From: Rhodoferax sp. U11-2br | Lineage (GTDB): Bacteria; Pseudomonadota; Gammaproteobacteria; Burkholderiales; Burkholderiaceae_C | Direction: 5' to 3' | Assembly (NCBI RefSeq): GCF_018619435.1 | Contig: NZ_JAHFZF010000005.1 | Location: 1-64,000 of the forward strand | Length of the DNA: 64,000 nt | Shown here: positions 47,527 through 54,624 of the stretch, piece by piece | How positions within the stretch are numbered: the first letter of the stretch is position 1 | Layout: the number at the start of each line of letters is the position of its first letter | Program-made: the position numbers and the translations under genes | The notes under the pieces: model-generated | The model's database searches: none | The model's input: the letters and a program-made list of their open reading frames with translations, nothing else | What the model was told of the DNA's origin: nothing

Positions 47527-47881
47527 AAGTCGACTTCAATCAAGCAAATGCTGCGTTTCGGGTGGCTACCGACCCAATGCGTAGCTGGGACTTCAGCGAA
47601 GCCTCCTGATCCGTTCAGATTCGTGACCAGAGGATGAATTCAATACCCAGCGTTTTCGATGTGACACGGACTACTGCAAGGACATATTTCCGCGTGGAAA
47701 CGCTATATTGGGTGATAGCTAAATATCCAAGCAAGATCATTTACTGCACAGGCAGAACCCATCGGGTACAGTAGAGCCTTCTTCAACTGCGACCCAAAGT
47801 GTGACCCCGAGGTGTGACCCCGGAAAAAGCTGATGGTCTGGAAAGCCTTATTTCATGCGGGTTTCGGTGGAATTCTTGATT
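47527..47881. other. Right end of island, noncoding
   Basis: Between the NERD gene and attR. It holds the arm-type repeats (47798-47821) and presumably the promoter of the NERD operon, in an AT-rich section around 47700-47760. No gene was recognised. Confidence 0.5.
47798..47821 (+). repeat. Paired integrase arm-type repeats, right end
   Basis: AGTGTGACCCC at 47798 and GGTGTGACCCC at 47811, direct repeats 13 bp apart. They have the same words, orientation and spacing as the pair at 34525-34548. Confidence 0.7.
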
Positions 47882-47900
47882 TCCCTCCGTTTCCGCCAAA
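47882..47900 (+). repeat. attR: 19-bp direct repeat
   Basis: Exact copy of the tRNA-Ser 3' end (34424-34442), without the rest of the tRNA. It marks the right boundary of the island and the original chromosomal tRNA downstream sequence. Confidence 0.92.
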
Positions 47901-47904
47901 TCCT

Positions 47905-47938
47905 AAAAGCCACCCTTCAAAAGATGGGTGGCTTTTTT
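47905..47938 (+). terminator. Original host terminator of tRNA-Ser
   Basis: A perfect 11-bp stem AAAAGCCACCC / GGGTGGCTTTT followed by T6, 6 nt after the attR CCA. Before insertion it would have terminated tRNA-Ser transcription. Confidence 0.88.
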
Positions 47939-47963
47939 GTTTTTCCGCCAAGGACCGTGCCCC

Positions 47964-48890
47964 ATGCCAACCCGCCCAGCGCCCTCAAGCTTGCCACCGG
48001 ACCCGGTGATCGACAGCTTTGTGGATGCCTTGTGGCTCGAGGATGGCTTGTCCAAAAACACCTTGATGGCGTACCGGCGAGACCTCACCCTGTTTTCAAG
48101 CTGGCTGGTTGCGCAAGGCCGCCAGCTGGTGCAGGTGACGCAGGATGACATCAACGCCTATTTTGCGGCCCGGCATGCCCACACCAAGGCCACCACCGCC
48201 AACCGGCGCCTGACGGTGTTGAAACGGTTCTTCCATTGGGCGCTGCGTGAACATCTGGTCAGCGCTGATCCCACCTTGAAGATGCTGTCGGCCAAACAGC
48301 ACCTGCGCTTGCCCAAAACCCTGACAGAGTTTCAGGTGGAGGCTTTGCTTGCCGCACCGGACATCAGCACCGCGCAAGGGGTACGTGACCGCAGCATGCT
48401 GGAACTGATGTACGCCAGTGGCTTGCGGGTGAGTGAACTGGTTTCGCTGCGGGTCTTCAACATCAGCCTGAGCGACAACGTGCTGCGGGTGTTTGGCAAG
48501 GGCAACAAGGAGCGTCTGGTGCCTTTTGGTGAGGTGGCCAGCCTGTGGCTCCAGCGCTACCTGGCACAGGCGCGTGGCGAGCTGCTGGCAGGGCACAGCA
48601 CCGATGATCTGTTTGTGACCCACAAGGGGCCCACACCCGGCACCGCCATGAGCCGGGTGATGTTCTGGATGCTGGTCAAAAAATACGCGCTGGCAGCGGG
48701 CATCAGCTCACCGATGTCGCCACACACCTTGCGCCACGCGTTTGCCACACATCTGCTCAACCACGGTGCGGATTTGCGCGCTGTGCAGATGCTGCTGGGG
48801 CATGCGGATATTTCCACCACCACCATCTACACCCATGTGGCGCGCGAGCGGCTGAAAGTCCTGCACGCGCAGCACCACCCACGCGGCTAA
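47964..48890 (+). CDS. xerD: Site-specific tyrosine recombinase XerD
   Basis: Chromosome-dimer resolving recombinase acting with XerC at dif. At 308 residues it has standard length. The catalytic set is present: Arg in YASGLRVSELVSLR, Lys in GKGNKERLVPFG, HTLRHAFATHLL, GHADISTTTIYTHV with the tyrosine. The N-terminal SAM-like domain includes LSKNTLMAYRRDL. The ATG giving MPTRPAPSSL was chosen; the longer frame would read through the terminator. This is a chromosomal gene outside the island. Confidence 0.95.
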   Translation: MPTRPAPSSLPPDPVIDSFVDALWLEDGLSKNTLMAYRRDLTLFSSWLVAQGRQLVQVTQDDINAYFAARHAHTKATTANRRLTVLKRFFHWALREHLVSADPTLKMLSAKQHLRLPKTLTEFQVEALLAAPDISTAQGVRDRSMLELMYASGLRVSELVSLRVFNISLSDNVLRVFGKGNKERLVPFGEVASLWLQRYLAQARGELLAGHSTDDLFVTHKGPTPGTAMSRVMFWMLVKKYALAAGISSPMSPHTLRHAFATHLLNHGADLRAVQMLLGHADISTTTIYTHVARERLKVLHAQHHPRG

Positions 48891-48900
48891 GGCTGCGGTT

Positions 48901-50163
48901 TCAGGCGGTGAGGTTGTCGGACCAGGCCAGAGCCTGCAGGTGCGCCCAGTTCACCTGGTCTCCGGTCAAATGCAGGGAGATGGCGGTTTCTGCAAACAGG
49001 GTGTCGTCCGCGTTTTCACAGGCCAAGGTGAGTTGTAAAAACGGTGCCAGCACACCTTTGTTGTGCAGCAGGGCATCGGTCACCGACTGTGGCAGCGAGA
49101 TCGATTCGAGCGCCTCGCGCATCGGCATGCCCAGCATGGTGTCGAGCAGCGAGAAGATGCCCACCACAAAGGCGTTGTCACATTCCTCGGGTGGCAACAG
49201 TTCTGCCGCCAGCAGTTCCATCAGGCGGCCGCGCACCACAGCGGCGTAACCCACTGCGGGTGTGGCACCTGCCGCACCCGAGGTGGTCATCAACAGGGCT
49301 GCCCAGCGGAACAGTTTTTTGAGGCCCAGCAACATCACCGCATGGCGGAACGAGGTGATCTCACAACTCAGACCAAACCCGGCCGAGTTGATGAACCGCA
49401 GCAGGTTAAAAGACAGGGTCGGGTCGTGTTTGAACACCTCTTCGATCTCGGCCGTGCTGGCTTGGTTGCGCACCAGGTTGATCAGGTGAATGATCGCCGC
49501 CTGGGCCGGGCGGATGGTCTGGCCTTTGACCAGAATCGGGCGCGAAAACCAGTAGCCTTGAAACAACTTGGCGCCGGCCGACAGCGCCGCTTCATAGTCC
49601 TCCTGGGTTTCAATTTTCTCCACCACCAGCTGGATGCCGGGGTGTTCAGCCAGGCCTCGGACGATGGTTTTGAGTTGATCGGTGGAGACCCGGTTGTTTT
49701 CGACCTTGACAAACGATGCCAGCGGCAACCAGTTGGCATAGGCGGGTGACATCACGGTATGGTCAAAAGCGAGCCGGAAGCCTCGCCGATGGACGTCAAT
49801 CATGGTTTGCAGGAAGGTTTCAATGTCTTCCGGTTCCGACTGGTCTTCGGGCATGGGAGGCACTTCCAGCACCACGCGGTCCGGCTCAATCAGTTCAAGG
49901 TGGCCGCCTGCCAGGGTGCGGTGGGTGCAATTGATAAAAATGGTCTTGCTGGTGTTGCGCATTTCGCTGTCGGCGTTGGACAGCAGGTTGAACAACAGCG
50001 CGGCATCACTGGCCGCTGAATAGGTGCTGTTGGTCAGCGAGCGGTCAAACAGCTCATAACCAAAGACTGTGCGTTTGGCGTCCAAAATGGGTTGTCGAGC
50101 AATCGCCATGGAGGAACTCGTGGTGCTTGGGTTGGTATCAGGTCGCTGGGGGGAGTCGGACAT
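48901..50163 (-). CDS. EAL-HDOD signalling protein (YuxH family)
   Basis: A 420-residue cytoplasmic protein with an EAL-like N-terminal domain and a C-terminal HDOD domain. The first motif reads FGYELFDRS where active phosphodiesterases have EAL/EVL with metal ligands, so c-di-GMP hydrolysis is unlikely. The HDOD part spans about 205-400 (SFNLLRFINSAGFGLSCEIT). Related proteins act as non-catalytic regulators in motility, chemotaxis and stress. It follows the DUF455 gene by 25 bp on the same strand. Confidence 0.88.
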   Translation of the reverse strand: MSDSPQRPDTNPSTTSSSMAIARQPILDAKRTVFGYELFDRSLTNSTYSAASDAALLFNLLSNADSEMRNTSKTIFINCTHRTLAGGHLELIEPDRVVLEVPPMPEDQSEPEDIETFLQTMIDVHRRGFRLAFDHTVMSPAYANWLPLASFVKVENNRVSTDQLKTIVRGLAEHPGIQLVVEKIETQEDYEAALSAGAKLFQGYWFSRPILVKGQTIRPAQAAIIHLINLVRNQASTAEIEEVFKHDPTLSFNLLRFINSAGFGLSCEITSFRHAVMLLGLKKLFRWAALLMTTSGAAGATPAVGYAAVVRGRLMELLAAELLPPEECDNAFVVGIFSLLDTMLGMPMREALESISLPQSVTDALLHNKGVLAPFLQLTLACENADDTLFAETAISLHLTGDQVNWAHLQALAWSDNLTA

Positions 50164-50188
50164 GGAAAAGCCTTAAAAAATTCGGGGG

Positions 50189-51058
50189 TCAGGCAGCCTG
50201 CGGTGTACCACACAACGCAGTCAGCTCGGCCTCAGTAAAACCGGCAGCACGCCGGGCAGAGAGGTTGAAGGGGCCCTTGAGCACCGGTGCGGTATACCGC
50301 TGTGCCAACTGGGTGTAGGTCCGTACAGGGTCCAGGCCACGTTGGGCACACAGGGCAGCGTACCAGCGGTTGCCCGTGGCCACATGACCAATTTCGTCGC
50401 GCAGGATCACATCCAGGATGGCCGCAGCCGCTTGGTCACCCACCGACACCAGCTTGTTGCGGATGGCGGGTGTGACATCCAGCCCCCGCGCCTCCAAGGT
50501 GCGCGGCACCAGGGCCAGGCGGGCCAGCAGATCGTCCTTGGTTTTGGCCGCCATGTCCCACAAACCATCGTGTGCAGGAAAATCGCCGTAGGCGTGGCCC
50601 AGAGAGCGCAAATGGGCTTCCAGCAATTGAAAGTGCAGGGCCTCTTCCACCGCCACCTGCCACCAGTCGCGGTAAAAAGCCTCGGGCATGTCGGGAAAGC
50701 GCCAGACGATGTCGAGCGCCAGGTTGATGGCGTTGGCTTCAATGTGTGTCAGCGCGTGGATCAGGCTGGCTCGGCCTTGCTCAGTACCCACCGCACGTTT
50801 TGCCAGGGCGCTGGGTTGAACCAGCTGCGGGCGTGGTGGGCGTCCTGGCACGCCCTTGGGTTCTGATAGCTGCGTCCCGGTATCCAGCGGCCAATCCTGT
50901 ACCTTGAGGGCTCTCACGGCCTGGGCTTTGTCCTGTGTATCAGGCAGCAACAACAGCCGCAGGGCTTGGGCGCGCAAACACGCTCTCGATGCCTGCCCGT
51001 CAGCCAGAGGCTGTTTGGGCGAGCTGCCTTGGCTTGGGTCCGTGCGGGGCAAAGTCAT
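50189..51058 (-). CDS. DUF455 ferritin-like protein
   Basis: 289 residues. The helical core has diiron-type residues: EANAINLALDI, VEEALHFQLLEAHL and RDEIGHVATGNRWY, the E...ExxH ... ExxH pattern of ferritin-like/MiaE-like proteins. The N-terminal ~90 residues are a separate region (RACLRAQALRLLLLPDT). The reaction is not known. It is transcribed divergently from the gamma-carbonic anhydrase gene and probably together with the EAL-HDOD gene. Confidence 0.85.
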   Translation of the reverse strand: MTLPRTDPSQGSSPKQPLADGQASRACLRAQALRLLLLPDTQDKAQAVRALKVQDWPLDTGTQLSEPKGVPGRPPRPQLVQPSALAKRAVGTEQGRASLIHALTHIEANAINLALDIVWRFPDMPEAFYRDWWQVAVEEALHFQLLEAHLRSLGHAYGDFPAHDGLWDMAAKTKDDLLARLALVPRTLEARGLDVTPAIRNKLVSVGDQAAAAILDVILRDEIGHVATGNRWYAALCAQRGLDPVRTYTQLAQRYTAPVLKGPFNLSARRAAGFTEAELTALCGTPQAA

Positions 51059-51110
51059 GGTGGGTTTCTCAATCCTACAATTCTAGGTATCTAAAACGTG
51101 AAAGAGACCT

Positions 51111-51635
51111 ATGGCAGTGTACGAAGTTGATGGCATCTGCCCCACGGTGGCCAAGTCCGCCTGGGTGGCCGACAGCGCCCAGGTCATGGGTGATGTGGTG
51201 CTGGCCGACGATGTGAGTATCTGGTTTGGTGTGGTGGCGCGCGGCGACACCGCACCCATCCGCATTGGTGAGCGCAGCAACATCCAGGACTTGAGTGTGT
51301 TGCACGCCGATGTGGGCCAGCCCCTGACCATTGGTGCAGGTGTGACGGTGGGGCACAAGGCGGTGTTGCACGGCTGCACCGTGGGAGACAACAGCCTGAT
51401 CGGCATCGGTGCGGTGGTGCTCAACGGTGCCAAAATTGGTCAGGGTTGCCTAGTCGGTGCCGGTGCCCTGGTGACCGAAGGCAAGGTATTTCCAGATGGC
51501 TCTATGATCCTGGGCAGCCCAGCCAGAGTGGTGCGTAACCTCTCACCCGAGCAATTGCAGGGCTTGCGCCAAAGTGCTGACCACTATGTGGCCAACGCCC
51601 GGCGCTTTCAAGCCAGCTTGCACAAAATCGCCTGA
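51111..51635 (+). CDS. Gamma-carbonic anhydrase family protein (left-handed beta-helix)
   Basis: A 174-residue protein of hexapeptide repeats with the metal-binding histidines in [11 protein letters not shown] and [31 protein letters not shown] is the family entry block. It resembles YrdA/PaaY-type proteins; whether it hydrates CO2 or acts on another substrate is not decided by sequence. hslO follows 18 bp downstream. Confidence 0.9.
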   Translation: MAVYEVDGICPTVAKSAWVADSAQVMGDVVLADDVSIWFGVVARGDTAPIRIGERSNIQDLSVLHADVGQPLTIGAGVTVGHKAVLHGCTVGDNSLIGIGAVVLNGAKIGQGCLVGAGALVTEGKVFPDGSMILGSPARVVRNLSPEQLQGLRQSADHYVANARRFQASLHKIA

Positions 51636-51653
51636 TTTTCCTAGGAACCCAAC

Positions 51654-52640
51654 TTGTCTGAAATTCATAAATTCCTGTTCGATGGCCTGCCAGTGCGCGG
51701 TGTCCTAGTGCGCCTGACCGATGCCTGGCGCGAGATTCTGAGCCGCCGTGCCGCCAACACCACCCACAGGGCCTACCCGCAGCCCTTGCAAAACCTGCTG
51801 GGTGAAATGACGGCCGCTGCGGTGCTGATGCAGTCCAACATCAAGTTTGATGGCGCTTTGGTGCTACAGATTTTTGGTGATGGTCCGGTCAAACTGGCGG
51901 TGGTGGAGGTGCAGCCCGACCTGGGTCTACGTGCCACAGCCACACTCAATGGCACTTTGGATGCAGAAGCCAGTCTGAGCCAGATGGTGAATGTGGACAA
52001 CCTGGGCCGGTGTGCCATCACGCTGGACCCGCAAAACCGCCAACCCGGCCAACAGCCCTACCAGGGGGTGGTGCCATTGTTTGGTGATCAGCATGAAAAG
52101 CTCGAGAAGCTCAGTGATGTGTTGCAGCACTACATGCTGCAAAGTGAGCAGTTGGACACCACCCTTGTGTTGGCCGCTGACGACCAGGTGGCCGCCGGCC
52201 TGCTGATCCAGCGCCTGCCGATGCAGGGTGTGGGCAACCTGGCAGGCACGGCAGCACGGGCGCCCGAGGACGACATCGGCCTCAACGAGGACTACCAGCG
52301 TATCGCGATCCTGGCTTCCAGCCTCAAACGCGAAGAACTGCTGACGCTGGACGCCGACAGCATCCTGCACCGTCTGTTCTGGGACGAGAGTGTGCTGCGG
52401 TTCGAGCCTTTGACAGGTGACAAGGGTCCGCGTTTCTCATGCACCTGCAGCCGTGAACGGGTCAGTCGTATGTTGTTGAGCCTGGGTGCACCAGAGGTCG
52501 ACAGCATCCTACAGGAACGACCGGATGTGGAGGTGGGTTGTGATTATTGCGGCCAGCAATACCGCTTTGATGCGGTGGATGCCGCGCTGATTTTTCGCCA
52601 GCCGGAGCAGTTGCCGCCCAGCAGCCCCGAGGTGCAGTAA
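51654..52640 (+). CDS. hslO: Redox-regulated chaperone Hsp33
   Basis: A 328-residue holdase activated by oxidation. The C-terminal zinc centre has CTCSRER and CDYCGQQYRF, four cysteines that form disulphides under oxidative stress. N-terminal blocks such as TAAAVLMQSNIKFDGALVLQ match the family. The start is TTG with an AGGAA site upstream, an uncommon start that agrees with the family N-terminus (SEIHKFLFDG). Confidence 0.93.
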   Translation: MSEIHKFLFDGLPVRGVLVRLTDAWREILSRRAANTTHRAYPQPLQNLLGEMTAAAVLMQSNIKFDGALVLQIFGDGPVKLAVVEVQPDLGLRATATLNGTLDAEASLSQMVNVDNLGRCAITLDPQNRQPGQQPYQGVVPLFGDQHEKLEKLSDVLQHYMLQSEQLDTTLVLAADDQVAAGLLIQRLPMQGVGNLAGTAARAPEDDIGLNEDYQRIAILASSLKREELLTLDADSILHRLFWDESVLRFEPLTGDKGPRFSCTCSRERVSRMLLSLGAPEVDSILQERPDVEVGCDYCGQQYRFDAVDAALIFRQPEQLPPSSPEVQ

Positions 52641-52648
52641 GCGCTGCC

Positions 52649-52975
52649 TCAGATCAGGCGGTTGTCCCGGTTCAGGGCCTCATCCAGCCGGGCCAGCAAG
52701 GCCCCCAGCTTTTCCGAGGGCTGGCTGACTGGGTGGGCAGGTGTGCTCTCAGCGCCCGCCAGCGCCTGACGTGCACTTTGGTCGGTCAAGTCAAACGCCA
52801 GGTTCAACGCCGCCAACACCGCAATGCGGTCACGGGCGCGCACTTTGCCACCATCGCGGATCTTGCACATGGCGGTATCGACCCGCTCCACCGCATCCAG
52901 CAGGCGTGCATCACCGCCGTCGGGGCAACCCAGCAGGTAACTCTGGCCCATGATCTGCACTTCCAACTGCTTCAT
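52649..52975 (-). CDS. zapA: Cell division protein ZapA
   Basis: A 108-residue protein that crosslinks and stabilises FtsZ filaments. It begins MKQLEVQIMGQSYLLGCPDG, has the DAVERVDTAMCKIRD helix and the family RIAVLAALNLAFDL segment. Its ATG overlaps the stop of the coiled-coil gene upstream (ATGA), so the two are coupled. It converges with hslO. Confidence 0.92.
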   Translation of the reverse strand: MKQLEVQIMGQSYLLGCPDGGDARLLDAVERVDTAMCKIRDGGKVRARDRIAVLAALNLAFDLTDQSARQALAGAESTPAHPVSQPSEKLGALLARLDEALNRDNRLI

Positions 52976-53229
52976 GCTTCACCCCGCGATGCCGCTGTCT
53001 TGAAGGCCGGTTTGACGGTGCTGCTGCCAGCCTCTTGCGGCAGGCGCTCCAGCAAAGCATCCACACGGGCGCGTGCCGCGCCCAGGCGCGATTTGAGCGA
53101 ATCCCGCTCCTGGGTGAGTGTGTCAACCTGCTGGTTGAGCAAGGCATTGGTGCGCATGAGTTCTTCATAACGCACCAGCAGGCGTTCCACACGTTCGGTG
53201 ATTTGGTCGATTTGGGTCAGGTCCGACAT
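52972..53229 (-). CDS. Small coiled-coil protein (ZapB-like, TIGR02449 type)
   Basis: 85 residues, almost entirely a heptad-repeat coiled coil (QITERVERLLVRYEELMRTN, then LLNQQVDTLTQERDSLKSRL). Such genes commonly precede zapA in Betaproteobacteria and are thought to take part in division-ring organisation. There is no signal peptide. It overlaps zapA by 4 bp. Confidence 0.82.
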   Translation of the reverse strand: MSDLTQIDQITERVERLLVRYEELMRTNALLNQQVDTLTQERDSLKSRLGAARARVDALLERLPQEAGSSTVKPAFKTAASRGEA

Positions 53230-53279
53230 AGACGCGCATTGTAGGGTTTGCCGAGCTGGGCCGGGCTCCCGCTGTGCCT

Positions 53280-54062
53280 TTAGCAGAGGCTGTCAGCGTT
53301 TGCAAGGGGAGGGTTGGCGCCGCAAGCCACGGCCAACGCTTCCTCGCGTTGCAGGTGTACCACCAGCGCCTGCTGGTCGTCGCGTTGGCCCCAGCTGTCA
53401 AAGTAAAGCACGTCCTGTATCGGCAGTCGCGGCAACCAGCCGGCGGTTTCCAGCTCCGGCTTGTCTTTGAAGTGGCTGACATAACCGACACACAGGTAGG
53501 CAATCGGTGTGATATGTCGGGGAATGGCCAGCGCGTCCTGCAAGGCGGTTTCGTTGAAGATGCTGACCCAGCCCACCCCTAGGCCTTCGGCACGTGCCGC
53601 CAGCCACAGGTTTTGCACCGCACACACGCTGCTGTAGAGGTCCATCGTGGGGATGTGGGTGCGCCCGATCACCACCGGGCCGGTGCGGGCGCGGTCACAG
53701 GTGATGCAGATGCCCACTGGTGACTCCACAATGCCTTCGAGTTTGAGCGTCTGGTAAGTGGCGCGTTTGTCACCCTCAAACATCTGAGCGGCCTGCTTGT
53801 GGGCGACCTCAAAAGCATCGTGCACCCGGCGTTTGACCACGTCGGATTTCACCACCAGAAAATTCCACGGCTGCATGAAGCCCACTGATGGCGCGTGGTG
53901 GGCGGCGGTCAGCACGCGGCTCAGCACCTCGTCGGGCACGGGTTTGGGTAAAAACTGGCCGCGCACATCGCGGCGTTTGAAGATGGCTTGGTAAACCGCC
54001 TCGCGGGCCTCATGGGTGAAGGCGTGCTGGTCTTGAGTGGCTGGTGCCGAGATAGATGTCAT
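53280..54062 (-). CDS. bluB: 5,6-dimethylbenzimidazole synthase
   Basis: A 260-residue flavin-destroying enzyme that converts FMNH2 to the lower ligand of vitamin B12. Nitroreductase-like blocks are present: YQAIFKRRDVRGQFLPKPVP, APSVGFMQPWNFLVV and AARAEGLGVGWVS. The start MTSISAPATQ has a GGGGAA site 3 bp upstream; the longer frame would translate the riboswitch and was rejected. A cobalamin riboswitch precedes it, divergent from btuB. Confidence 0.94.
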   Translation of the reverse strand: MTSISAPATQDQHAFTHEAREAVYQAIFKRRDVRGQFLPKPVPDEVLSRVLTAAHHAPSVGFMQPWNFLVVKSDVVKRRVHDAFEVAHKQAAQMFEGDKRATYQTLKLEGIVESPVGICITCDRARTGPVVIGRTHIPTMDLYSSVCAVQNLWLAARAEGLGVGWVSIFNETALQDALAIPRHITPIAYLCVGYVSHFKDKPELETAGWLPRLPIQDVLYFDSWGQRDDQQALVVHLQREEALAVACGANPPLANADSLC

Positions 54063-54083
54063 GACATTCCCCTGTCTTGTGAA

Positions 54084-54110
54084 ACAAAAGCGCTGCCTGG
54101 CCGTGCAGCG
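54084..54110 (-). terminator. Terminator-like hairpin in the bluB leader
   Basis: On the minus strand CGCTGC pairs with GCAGCG around an 8-nt loop, followed by CTTTTGTTT. It lies between the aptamer and bluB and could be the transcription-attenuation part of the riboswitch. Confidence 0.5.
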
Positions 54111-54116
54111 AGTGAT

Positions 54117-54283
54117 GTTTTTCAGGCCGGTCTTCTGACTTGGAATCATCTGAACCACGCACCTTCCCGGCTCGCGCCAGTGGCATACAACGTGGTTCAT
54201 CATCCTTACAGCGTTGGGCACGTGGCGGACTTGCACCGCCTTCCCGATTCTCCCGAAACCTGGTGGTTGCGGGCACCTGAAGG
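54117..54283 (-). promoter_or_regulatory. Cobalamin riboswitch of bluB
   Basis: The minus strand contains GGCGGTGCAAGTCCGCCACG, then GCCACTGG, then GCCGGGAAGG, and the B12 box AGTCAGAAGACCGGCCTG near 54123-54140. This is the canonical order of the adenosylcobalamin aptamer. High B12 would repress bluB. Confidence 0.9.
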
Positions 54284-54322
54284 CGACGATCATAGCCGAG
54301 CGCCCAGTTAGAATTGCCCCGT

Positions 54323-54530
54323 TGGTGCTCGCGCTGTGGTTCACACAGAGCGGTTCAACGGGAAGCAGGAGGGGGCCGCTTGAACGAGCTCAACCTAACC
54401 TGCGCTGCCCCCGCAACGGTAAGTGGACGAACCTTTTCGGTTCTGCTGCCATCAAGGCCACTGGATGTCGTGACAGACATTTGGGAAGGTGATGGCGGTT
54501 GACTCCACCAGCCCGGATACCGGCCAACAC
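54323..54530 (+). promoter_or_regulatory. Cobalamin riboswitch of btuB
   Basis: The plus strand contains TGCCCCCGCAACGGTAAGTG, GGCCACTGG, TGGGAAGG and the B12 box AGCCCGGATACCGGCC (about 54510-54525). It precedes btuB by about 95 bp and should shut off the uptake operon when B12 is plentiful. Confidence 0.93.
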
Positions 54531-54624
54531 GGTGGCTGCAGACTCTTAAAAAAGGTGTGCAACCGTGACGCCCATGCGCTGTCGGGGACGACGGTGAGGG
54601 CACTTTGATGGTTCTTTTAACACT

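Larger units (their letters stand above)
34424..47900 (+). mobile_element. 13.5-kb genomic island integrated in tRNA-Ser(GCT)
   Basis: Bounded by the 19-bp repeats of the tRNA end, with a tyrosine integrase immediately inside the left end and paired arm-like repeats near both ends. The interior is lower in GC and differs in codon usage from its neighbours. No conjugation, capsid or terminase genes are visible, so it is either a mobilisable/satellite element or a defence-type island. A decayed KilA-N gene indicates past phage contact. Cargo: three nuclease-like proteins, a methyltransferase, a helicase-like protein, a deoxyribosyltransferase-like protein and a serine recombinase. Confidence 0.9.

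Noticed and set aside
52600..52660. Possible 6S RNA next to zapA
   Set aside because: In some relatives ssrS follows zapA, but here hslO converges directly and no space or structure for 6S RNA is left.
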